NCBI GenBank assembly: GCA_030248215.1
Contig: JASANG010002613.1
Span: 1 to 64,000, forward strand
Length of the DNA stretch: 64,000 nucleotides
From: Enoplolaimus lenunculus
Lineage: Eukaryota > Nematoda > Enoplea > Enoplida > Thoracostomopsidae
Direction of reading: 5' to 3'
Below are positions 42,600 to 53,432 of the stretch, piece by piece. The position numbers and the translations under genes were made by a program. The first letter of the stretch is position 1, and the number at the start of each line of letters is the position of its first letter. The notes below the pieces were generated by a model. The model saw only the letters and a list, made by a program, of their open reading frames with translations, did not search any database and was not told where the DNA came from.

Positions 42600-45500
42600 A
42601 TCATCACATCATCCCATACCTTTTTTAACGATAATTATATACATATATATCTAAATTCTAAAGTTGTGATCATAGTTGTATCCAACCTGCTCTTAGAAAC
42701 TAAAAGCTATGCTCGTGAAGCCTAGAAACTTATGTACCTTGTAAAGCAGTTTCAGGGGGGCATGTTAAACATGAAAATAAAGTTACTAATAAAAACTCTG
42801 CTTCTACTGATTCGAAAACACTGAAAGCTAAAATCACGACAACAAGTCAAGCAGAAGTAGCAGCACAAAGAAATATATGACAGCGGAATTGTAATTCTGG
42901 TTTACGTGATAGGTTGTATAGGCCAAACTGCTACGACCTTTTTCTGCGTTGCAACTGAAAATGAGGGGCGTTCTGATAAATTGTCCATCCAGTGACCGGC
43001 AGATTATCAGCTTAGCACGCTTGGCACCTCTAAGTAATTTGATTATGACTTCTGCATATGTGAGACATCCGGTATTTTACAGAATCCATTTGTTTCAGCA
43101 TTTTGGCATTATAAACGGTGTCTTTACGCATAAGATAAAATTGAAAGGTTTAAAAGTAAATTTTTTGTTAACAAGTATTTTTAACCTTCCGGTCCCGGTA
43201 TTTCATAATTCCGGTTGTACCCTGAAACCAGTCAAGGTTAACAGCCGGTAAATCAACCATATTCATGACGAACGGAAAATTCACTACAGCAATTGATAAG
43301 GAAAATACCCAATCCGTTTAGTAGTGTACAAGCTAGCATATTTTATTAGCTCAGTAGTTACTTTAACAATATGAAAATTCTATACAGAAAGTTAACAACC
43401 AATATTGAGTTGCCACAGCAAATAACTACAATCAACAGCGTCGTGCTGTAATATATTTATGAAGCTTTGTTGTGAGAAAATGGGGTGTGACATAACCATT
43501 TTATGATGGTTCGCAGCTGAGTTGATTTTATTCCGTTTTTACTGATTGAATTTTCCTTATTATTATAAGCTATGTTTTTGGCCTTATTTGCTAATTTGGT
43601 TCTCATTTTTCGTTGTTTGTATATGATGTAGTTCCACTGCAGCGGATTTATTGCCTTTGGTATTTTCGGTGTTTGCAGCATTAGCGGTTATTTTCGTGGC
43701 TAATTGCCATTTGCGTTGCGAATCAGTAGTTCGACTTCTACACCTTGTCAGATTTTGGTTCAGCCGCAGGCTGAAAAACTTCATATTATTTGATAACTAT
43801 TTTTATGGTAGTCTGATTGGAAATCGTAAAAGTGGCATTTTCGTGTGAAATATTTAATTGTCGTCGCGTCGCCATTTAGTAAACAATTACCATGTCCGCA
43901 TCCTGTTAGCTGTAGTATGTAGGTGACGGTCCCACTCCTAAATATATTTCAACCTAAAAACTAAAACAAATCTAAAACCAAACCCTAAACCACACCTTAA
44001 GGGAGTCCCCGGCTCCGCCTAGTCTCTCTTAGAACTTAAGTTAGGCTTTTGTGTTGCTAAACGGCGTACAAATTTATAAAATATATGCATGGCGGCTGCG
44101 TCCACAAGGTATCGGTATCAGGGGCCCTGCGTGGCCATTAAATATATTTTGTTGCTGGCCTTTTGCGCCAAAACACTAAGCTAGGGGTTTGGTTGGATAT
44201 GTTGTTGTTGTTGTTAGGTTATTAACGGCAAACTTGTGTGTCCCTAAGGTGCCCGAGACATCTGGGGCACACAACTATGCAAATCAACTCCATATGGGGG
44301 CTGGTGTAGCCAGCCTCCGTAATCATTATTGCAATTTTGAACTGGAAACGTGTTGCGTTGTTTTTCGTGCAGTATGACTTAGCGGCTTGCGGTATCGGTG
44401 TTTTATAATCTACAGGAGTTGAGTTGTATAAGTGTTCCTAGGGACTTAGGCGAATAAGGTTTAACTGGGCAAGAGTCACGGTAGCTGCAAATGTGAGCAC
44501 GGTGAAACCGGCTTTAAAGGGATTCAGCAATGGAAACGCATTGCGCGTATATGCTAAAATAACAGTTATATTTTTACAGGAAACAATCGGGATGTCATAT
44601 TTGATAGTTTCACCTTCTAATGTGCAAATTTTGGCAAGCGAGCATCGCCATTTATAAACCATGTTACCTTGTGGCCCATGTTTAACTTTCAGGGGCGTCC
44701 AGGTTAATACAGAGTCTGTGCGAAGGAACTCCTATTGTCACGCACTGTGTCGAAACAGTGTCCACATAGTCTCTACTCCCTGCGAAGGAACTACCGCCAT
44801 AACAAACTAAAGTATGTATGTCCTGTTCAAAGCCCAAATATCTCAAAAACAGTATTGTCTTCTACCGCCCTTGCAAACAAGTGGGTGGACAACTTTTTTA
44901 CAGTAACGTAGACAGTATAACGTGGATGACCATTAGGCATTTAATAACACAGGGATGTTGTTGAAATTAGTATACTCAATCTTTTAACAATAACAACTAG
45001 CACTTTGTCCAACGTTACAAATAATGGGTCATCCAAAATACGCGCGCTGCTGTAGAAAAATTGTCCAGGTCTCGGTAAAAGTCAATGTTTTTAACAAACA
45101 CTGTTTAGAAGGACATTATACATAGAACTAGTCTCGTTACAGAGGTCAAGGACAATAAAGACAGTCGACATGCATCATTTCATAGTACACAATGCATTAA
45201 TGTCCTAACACTAACTGGACACTGTACGAAGGGACTATGATAACACATTTCTTTCAGCAGAAACTGTGAACTAAGAAATTCAAAATTATTTTTTATACGC
45301 TTGTGATTCGGACCACCCGAATCGCTTTAAACTTCAATAGTCTCAAAACTAAGTTGAGTATACTTTACAAAATTATGCCTAGTTTTGTTTTGGTAATGAA
45401 ATTGACAATTGGATTGTTAATACATCTGAGACAATTTCAGGTTTTACAGTGAGCAGCTATTTGAAAATTTACGATTTGACTAAGCCAGAACTAGTTTTTT

Positions 45501-46950
45501 ACCTTAGTTTTCTGCTTGGTTAGTTCAGCAGCCTACTGAGGTTTAAATTTAGTTTAAATATTTTGGTCAGAGAATGTGTTCAGGGAGTCCAGGGTTGAAC
45601 GCAAGACAGCGCCTATTTTACGCGTTTTACGATCGCAACAAATATTCCTCAATTCAAACTAAAAATTTGAAGCTTGCATCGAGTTTCAGTGAGAATCTGC
45701 TTGTCGTCTATAATTCAAAGCTGTAATGTTTAATTGAAATTATGGAGCCTGTCTTGAAGCTTAGATGTGAATCCAGGCTAATTATATTTTACAAAATGAG
45801 GAGTATCAGTCCACTGTTCTAAACTACTCAGCTGAAATTTGAGGTTCTTGGACATGCTTACTGTTGAGCATTTTTTGTACACTTGTTTACTTTATATATA
45901 GAGAAAAATTGCGCTGTTATACCGCGAGACGAACTGGAACTGTTATACTTTAAAAATTGCAATTTTTTCAACTTAGTCGAGGCGCTGTTGCAACGTCCCC
46001 AATTCTTCTTCTAAATTTAAGCAACGACAACAACAACAAGAAGAAGAAGAACATTAACCACAAACTTTCAATTGATTTTGTCAGAAATTGTCCACCAGGT
46101 ATAACAATTGTGTGACAGGATGTTGTGATAACAGATCGATTCGACTCGGTAACAACATTATTCAACTTGTTGAGTCCAAGTAGTATAGTTTCAGCATATG
46201 GACGTACTATAGTTCATGGCAGGGTGCACACGAGGTCTGTTTCTAACTCTGACATGTTGCCGGTTCAGCTTTTGCAAAATTAATTTTGTTATAAAAATTA
46301 TACTTTTTTCTCAAGGTCATCTCTATATATTTTTGGTGTTTTATAAATTTAAGCAATACTAGAAAATTTACTTTTAGGTATCGCACAACCTACGAATATT
46401 TAATGCACGACTATTAGCTGAAGCTTTACTATTAGTAAACTAAAACAATAAGTGATTAATACGGCATTGCACAAAGTTAAATAAGTTTTTAATGCAGTTT
46501 TACGAAGAAAAATATTTAAAAATGTTTTAGATGCGTTCAACCAAGCGAAAAAATGCACTATTCTTTGTCAAGTGTTCGATAATTGAACGAGATTAAGGTG
46601 AAGAATAAAAAGCATACTAGTAGAGATCGTAACACATGCACAAACCACACTTATTTTGTCCGTACTCCGTTTGAACACTGCGCGAATGCACGCATCAGTC
46701 AGTTCAAAACCCACTTTTTGAGGACAGCCGTCTATTGAAAATCAAACTTTTACCGCCGCCGTGAATTAAAAATTAAATATGTTATCACTAAGATAAATTA
46801 TGCCAGGTGCGCGATGAGACTGAAATGGGCGACAAAAATCACTTATGAATCTCCATCGTTACACTGTCTACACTACTGTTAAAAAAGTTCACACACTTCT
46901 GCACTGGCGGTACAAAACAATATTGTACTTAAGGTCTTAGGACTTTGTAG
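42600..46950. other. Intergenic, no gene recognised
   Basis: Contains a right-end fragment of the CCGGAACCGGAA MITE (43184-43226) and short GTT and AAC/AAG microsatellites (44203-44216 and 46024-46051). The rest is unique AT-rich sequence. Short open frames at 43457-43848 and 44438-44662 lack splice context or family resemblance. Confidence 0.55.
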
Positions 46951-46957
46951 TTGTTGT

Positions 46958-47038
46958 GGGTGTCTTGATTTAAATTGGTCGGCTTGCGAACACCCAATTT
47001 TGCGTTTCGGCCGGCATGCAAACAAGATCAAGACACCC
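46958..47038. mobile_element. 81-bp inverted-repeat element
   Basis: GGGTGTCTTGAT at 46958-46969 and its exact inverse ATCAAGACACCC at 47027-47038 enclose a GC-richer spacer. A second, weaker inner pair is GGCTTGC / GCATGC. No target duplication was identified. Confidence 0.5.
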
Positions 47039-47045
47039 AGAGGGT

Positions 47046-47645
47046 AGCCAGTACCGGATTCAGTACCAGATCAGTTGAGTTTACAGTTTGCGACATAAAT
47101 TTTGAGTTTTGCTTTTACGATTTTATTGATGGAATTTTGTAGAGAGTTCAGACCTCTGGGTTTCGGGTAAGTAGTTGATGTAGTTGCAACTGCACGGTTG
47201 CCGCAGAGGTTGGGATGTGAGCGAAATCGGAGATATTGTATTTGGGGTTGCGCACTATGCGGGGAAACTTGCGAAATTAGGAGTTTGAGGAAAATTCTAG
47301 CTATTATAAACGCGGATAGTTTCACTATTCTTTAACCGTAGATAGCCACTATAACGGGGTTAGTTTGACACAGATTGGTGTAGTTCTAACGGGGATAGGA
47401 TTATACGGCTTCTGGGGAAATTTGATGTAATTCTAACGGGGTTATGATTGCAGGTTTCCTGGAAATTCGGAGAAAGTTTGGTATATTGTGAGCCAGTCGC
47501 TGGATTAAACCAGGATTTAGGCACGGTTTCGCAAGAAAATTCGGATCAGGCTACAACAATTAGGACATTTTTCTTGTGTCGTAATTGCGTCATTATAACA
47601 TGGTGTCATATTGGTATTGGGTTGGCAGTAAACATTTACACAGCC
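47046..47645. repeat. Degenerate TCTAACGGGGATAGG repeat zone
   Basis: Between about 47295 and 47460 the words TATAACGGGGTTAG, TCTAACGGGGATAGG and TCTAACGGGGTTATG recur. Frames crossing the zone are not convincing genes. Confidence 0.4.
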
Positions 47646-48944
47646 TAGTGATGGGCATTGGATATTTTTCAATTTCCGTATATCCGACAATTCTTGCCGG
47701 ATATTTATCCGGATATCCGAAATTACTTTCTATTTCGGATATCCGAAACTCGATTTTGCGTTTTCTTGGGTTTCCAAACTTCAATTTCCGTTTCTCAAGC
47801 ACTTGTTTGAACACGTTGTTAAAAGGGAAGTACCCTGACCCATAAGCTGATTGCTATGAGCGTAAAACATTCAGTTCTATAAATAGGTGTTTATTATGCA
47901 ACTGCATCAATGGTGCATGGGTATTCGGTTTAGAAGATTGCTACTGACTAATAAATAGTTGCGTTGGCCACCTGAGATTGAGTTGATTTGGTTTGTTTTC
48001 AACTGATTTAAACCACTGCAACCGAAAATCTATCAAATGTCACCCTTCCCTCATACTATATATATATACATGAGACGTTTTACGTTTCAAGAAGAAAGAA
48101 CCACATTAAAACAAAGTTTCCCTAAATCATACAAACGTCAGTTCGTGTTACTTTTAGTGGTGCCGTGCTTTTACCTCTGAGGGGCGAAGGCTCGTAAATG
48201 TTTTGACACGCATTTTTAAAAAAATTTTCTGAGGGAGAAATTGTAAGGTAGGGGAGACCTTATCATTTTATCACAAATTGCGTCATTTTTTCGTTTGATG
48301 ACTGGTTTAGCGCACCTAATTTACTATAATTTCACGACACAATGTAGGAGGAAACTTTTTCAGCAAAAAACAAAGTTTTTTAATCAATTTTGTGCTTTTT
48401 GTATCTCAGGGGAAGGCTGCGGCTTCTGTGAACCTTCCGCATTTTGGAAGAACACTAAGCAGGAAGATGCGGTGGTCAAGTCCAGCCCCACACTTAGCTG
48501 TTCTTTATTCAGACAGCTAGAATCGCTGATAAAGTACTTTTGGACTGTTTTGGTGTATGACAAGAAATCGCTTAGAGTAGGAGGTTTGAATTCAAAAGTT
48601 ATGAGCTTATCGGTTCTGTGTGATGGGAATTTCAAATGTGCCCTTCACAGATTGCCAGATTTGAAAGCTAGCCTTTTACTAATTGTATTTTTAAATCAAG
48701 AGCGGTCAGATTTTTAAAATGACGCCCAGTATGTAATCTCGCGACGCGACTTGGAATATGTATCTGAGTAGATTTTCCTTCTTGCAAAGGTAATCAATTT
48801 AGTTATTTGACCGTGCGTATTCGAAGCAAATTTTTAAGTGGGTTAAAGGAATCAGAATTTTAAATCATCATGGAATTATGCACGAATGTGCTACAAATTA
48901 TTGCAAAAAATTATTTACACAATAGCATTTCGGATATCCGGCTT
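47646..48944. mobile_element. Possible transposon remnant with GGATATCCG ends
   Basis: The left end TAGTGATGGGCATTGGATAT is followed by GATATTTATCCGGATATCCG and TTTCGGATATCCG. At 48925-48943 the same TTTCGGATATCCGGC recurs, immediately before the TTAGGC MITE at 48950. Both strands of 48384-48635 are open for more than 80 codons. The minus-strand frame (FKPPTLSDFLSYTKTVQKYF..) looks the more protein-like, but no transposase family is recognised. Confidence 0.35.
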
Positions 48945-48949
48945 GATAT

Positions 48950-49167
48950 GACACATGTATAGAACAGGGCCGGATCGTTGTGCTGCGTGGCTGTAGTAGA
49001 GTCAGTTTAAGCTTTAGAAAATATTTTTGCTTAGGCTTAGGCTAGGAATAGGTTCATTCTTATGCTTAGGCTTAGGCTTAGGCTAGGAATAGGTTCATTC
49101 TTATGCTTAGGTTTAGGCTTAGGAATATGCTTATACTATTGTTCCGGCCCTGTTCTATACATGGACC
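48950..49167. mobile_element. TTAGGC-bearing MITE with internal duplication
   Basis: The left end ACACATGTATAGAACAGGGC and the right-end inverse GGTCCATGTATAGAACAGGG extend to CCGGA. The interior carries two copies of a unit with GCTTAGGCTAGGAATAGGTTC. Flanking octamers do not match, so one end may have been altered. Confidence 0.75.
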
Positions 49168-50257
49168 AGCGTAACATCGGTATAAAATTAAACTAAGTGT
49201 TGGTTGGGTGCCTTAAAACTAAGAAATCATCAACTTCTCACAGGTAGTTAAACAAAGTTTAATTTTCTACATTTTAGCAATCATCTATGTTGTATTGTTA
49301 AATCTTTTGTTTTTTACGCTTATTTTTTGCCAACTTCGATATTTTTTCTTGAAAATTGTGCCAAAATCAAAAAAGAAACGCTCCAACCAAATAACTACCT
49401 TAAAACTGCTAAATTTTACTACCGAATTTGCCGAAACCTCAGGCAGAAATTCTACGTAGCGGGAGCCGCAGGCTGATTTTCTGACGAAGCTGAAGGTCAA
49501 TTTTCTGCCACCGCTGGCGGGAGACCTTTGGTTGTACCGTGCAGTGTTTACATACTTGCCATTTGCGCATATTCATAATCAGCAATGTGTACGCGGTACA
49601 ATGCGCGTTAAAATGGACCATTTAACATATTCTGATTAGAACCAAATGTAACCTAGTTAACCGTTGGTGGTTATAAAACGTGAGGTGAAATTACAAGGCT
49701 ATTTGCTAAAGATCACTAAAGGCGTCAAGCTCGTTTGTAGCTGCAATTATTACGAGGATAATTATTGTTTTTGAAGTAGGCGAATATCAGAGCAGTACAA
49801 ACGCTATATGTGCATTAGGGTTTTTATACCCATCAGTCCAACAACTTTTCCTGCGACCAGTTTTTTTCACTACTATTTTTCTTTTGTGTTCTGAATACAT
49901 TGTGTAGATATTACCAAATTGTATATACAAAAAATTGGTTAAGCGCCCCAGAAATTAAAACGTTTCCAATTAAAAAGATTTAAAAACAACGAGTTCAAAA
50001 ACTCAACTTTTTCGTCAACCATGTACGTTTCTAGTTTACTGTCTAAATTGAAACGGAGTAAAGAAATGATCAACAAATTTTTACCCTACGTTTGGAACTT
50101 TTCCGTGTGCAGCCCAGTCCAGGTGAAATTGTAACTTACCACTCTGGAGACAGGAAAGTGCAGTGATTTCTCTCAATTTGGCTAATTTTTAAAGGTGTGA
50201 TAAACTAATGCAATTCGTTGACGGCGAAGTTATAAAACTATTTGCAGCTGCACCGTC

Positions 50258-50405
50258 GGCCAGTGTAAAGATTAGGCGCGGAACGTTTTTCTGTGGGACT
50301 GGAAGAGAATACACTTGAGCTTTAGACAAACTTTTTCTTTAGTCTTAGGTTTATGCTTAGGGATATGCTTATACTGCTGTTCCGCTCCTATTCTGTACAT
50401 TGGCC
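50258..50405. mobile_element. TTAGGC-bearing MITE with perfect 8-bp duplication
   Basis: It starts GGCCAGTGTAAAGATTAGG and ends (inverse) GGCCAATGTACAGAATAGGA. The flanks GCACCGTC (50250-50257 and 50406-50413) are identical. Interior TTAGGC units are worn (TAGTCTTAGGTTTATGC). Confidence 0.85.
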
Positions 50406-50514
50406 GCACCGTCATAGGTTTCCTGAGCAATTTTTAGTGGTAAAATTAGGGTATTTCGTTACACTTTAGCGCCCGAATTTTGGAGTCCTTTTTGTTGAAA
50501 ATCTTTGTCGTGTA

Positions 50515-50735
50515 TTTCAGACATATTTCTGTTTTATATTCCGAAATGTTTGTCTTTAACTGTTCATGAAACAAAGTCTTAAATATCAGACTTTAAAGTC
50601 TGAAAAATTTCAGACCGATATTTCTGAAACATTTAAGAAATATATGTTTTGAATTCGAGACATATGTCTGGAGTATACATTAAGACATAATTGACTTAAA
50701 TTTCAGACAACATGTCTTGAATACAATATATTTTG
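50515..50735. repeat. Array of AGACATATGTCT-type palindromes
   Basis: Within 220 bp the sequence repeatedly uses TTTCAGACATATTTCTG words, including exact palindromes CAGACTTTAAAGTCTG (50587-50602) and AGACATATGTCT (50658-50669). Likely another MITE interior. Termini were not recognised. Confidence 0.5.
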
Positions 50736-51734
50736 TGTGTACATTTTCATCAATGCGCAACTTTATCTAATTTAGTGCTTTTGAAACTTCCATTTTCGTT
50801 TATCCTTTAACATTTTACAGCATTTTTAGTATCCGTTCACTTTCTTCAAAAGACGGTAAGAACCTTTATCCGAGACCGCGATTAGCATTAACCTTAATTG
50901 TGGGGTAAAGTGTACAAGAGCTAAATTGTTATTGTCTGTACGTAGTACCGTATGGGCATCGCGAGAATAAGGGGTACCCAAGGACGTACAAGTAGGTTAT
51001 AGTGGACAAAATTTCAAAAGCTTATTTGTTTAATTTTTACTCTGTATATAGGTAGCTAAGTGCGAAACCTGCTTGCAGATTTTAAAAGGAAGGGGGCTCA
51101 GCTGACACCCCATGCATATTCCTGCCAGAGCCCATGCGTACTACCTACAAGGTTAATTATTTTTAAATGAACTTCAAATTAAGCAATTTTACTCAAATTT
51201 TTAAAAGACACAAGAACAACGCGAGAGAGGCAAAGTACAACAATAAAATCAGTCACAATGAGAGTTAGGCGCATTTTTTTTCAATCGTTTGCTTTGCATT
51301 TGCTTGTCAGTGCTGTTCGTTTCTTTATTAGTGATAATACTTGCTGAAACAATGAAAAAGTGGTGTAAGAGTCGTATATTAATTTAATAAAGCTGGAACG
51401 GCCAGCATATGTATTTTGGGCAGCGTTCAAGCAGTTGTAATGATTGTTTCAGATAAATAAACCAGATGCAGCAAATATATACAAATTAGAACACGTTCTA
51501 AAACGTTTTGAGAGGAATATTTTGGTGTTGCAATTTTGCAACCACGTTGACTAGTTTTTGTTTAGTTGCGCAAAAATTCTGCAAAATTGTATGCCCTGAA
51601 GAAAATTTCGATTTTTCTGTGAAGTTATTATTAAGTCCACGGATTTCGCTAAGTTTTTCACAAGAGTTTACTATGAGAAACCAATTGCCAAAAAAATAGT
51701 GACAGTGTACACTGCTTAACAATTAGTAGCAGAA

Positions 51735-51805
51735 AAGCTAATGATTCGAATCCTAGCTGGAAATCGGGTTTGAGATGATATAGAAAATATGCAAGAATGG
51801 ACAAA
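51735..51805 (+). repeat. SINE fragment
   Basis: GATTCGAATCCTAGCTGG (tRNA B-box) is followed by GAGATGATATAGAAAATATG, like the SINE at 9765-9945. The A-box half is missing. Confidence 0.45.
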
Positions 51806-51809
51806 TCTA

Positions 51810-52850
51810 AGACCAAATGCTGAAAATCATGCTTATTTTACGTTAGCGAAGACGAGGCGTAAACCAAAACCCGGCACTAGTTTGATGTCGAAATTTGTAC
51901 TTTTATCAATAATGTAAAATGTTTTGTCAGAGTTTGTATTTTTCGGTTCCTTTTTCAACAAATGTTGCCATTGAAGAATAAAACTGCCCAAAATACGTCA
52001 ACAAAATTAACGAAAAACACATCCTTAAAGAAATTGACAAAAATTTCGCAATGGAAATTGGCAAAATCCCCGGTCAAAGTTGAACCGAAGCTGGAAGTCG
52101 ATTTTCAGTCAGAGCCAAACGCAGACCTCCGGTTGCCATCCAACAGCATTTAATGTGTCACTTTTGGATAAGCTTGTTGCTTATATAATATGTACTGAAT
52201 AGTATAACTTTTGCAGTATATAAGCATTTTAACCAAATGTAGTGTACTCTACACATTTATCGTCTATTCTCGGTTATCACGGTTTTTAAAATAGTTTTGC
52301 ACATTTTTGAGCCCAGGAGGCCGAAAATACCGATCTTGGAGATTTTTGTTAAATTTTGAAAAACTAAAATTTGGTCCCGATCATGTTTTAAAGAAACTGA
52401 AAATTTCACAAAAACCCATTCAACAACGCCTCCATACACTGTAAATCGTATCAAAGCCACTGTGATAAAGTATTATACATAAGTAGTTTTCAGGGTCGTA
52501 CTCTACCTTCCATACCGAGATCTTGGTTCCACTGCACCAAAATTGTTGTGTAACAAGGAAAGAATTCATTTTTATGAAAACCTTTCCGCCCCCTATAAAT
52601 CTCCTTGGTCCTGTCTGCTAATAATTCCTGGTCAACTTGGTATTATACAGGATGACTAAGACTGTGATTATTTCTCACCTTTCTAACTCTGCGAGCACAT
52701 CACGAACTAACGTTCTAGGGGGCAGTGTACCCTGAAACCAATCATTTAAAACAATTACGTTATATAATATGTTAACAGAAACTATGTGTCTACTTGTGTA
52801 CATAGTTGCGTGACAGTGTCAATCGATTATAATCATTTAATCCATGTGTC
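51810..52850. other. Intergenic or intronic, no exon recognised
   Basis: Downstream of the last visible collagen exon. The plus-strand Lys-rich frame at 51962-52153 is not a convincing gene. No C-terminal collagen domain is seen here. Confidence 0.45.
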
Positions 52851-53010
52851 TACCAATGTTACTTTGAAAGACGTAACTGCAGTATAAGCATATTCTTAAG
52901 CCTAAGCCTAAATTTAAGTCTCAATGTAAGGATGCACCTAAAAGTAAGCCTAGGACTAAGCAAGTGCAAACATAAATACTAGTTTAAAGCTTAAGCTTTC
53001 TTTTTTGGAC
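52851..53010. mobile_element. TTAGGC-bearing MITE, ATGTTACTTTA-end variant
   Basis: The left end ACCAATGTTACTTTGAAAGA is followed by AGTATAAGCATATTCTTAAG and CCTAAGCCTAAATTTAAG units. The right half ends in AGTTTAAAGCTTAAGCTTTC. The right terminus is decayed. Confidence 0.55.
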
Positions 53011-53432
53011 GCCCGAGGAAATGCGGTACGATTCTGATAATAAAATAAACACAAATTTCCTGCATACAGTTACTGTACTCAGCTTAAGTTTTTAGATGCG
53101 AAGTTAGCTATTTTTAGACGCTCAGAGTTCCATTTCTGTTAAAAGTAATGTATGATATGGGGTTAGATTTGTCCAAATCTCAGATTGGTACATTTGCTAG
53201 TTTATAGACTGATTAAAAAATCTCTTTGGGTTTTAAATTGAATAACGTAGTTAAAATTGACTCGTCAGCAATTTGGCCGAAAATGAGACTTTCCTGACGC
53301 ACCGTTGAGAAGTAAAGCCCTGGGCAAATCTATTTTATAAATTCTTTAAGTTTTAGAGTTGATTTTCATATTTTTGTATTTGCACATGCTACAACATATA
53401 TATATTTGTGTGTATTTAATTAAAATGTTTAC

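Noticed and set aside
45968-46165. Minus-strand frame with a leucine/phenylalanine-rich segment
   Set aside because: The hydrophobic run comes from an AAC/AAG microsatellite read antisense.
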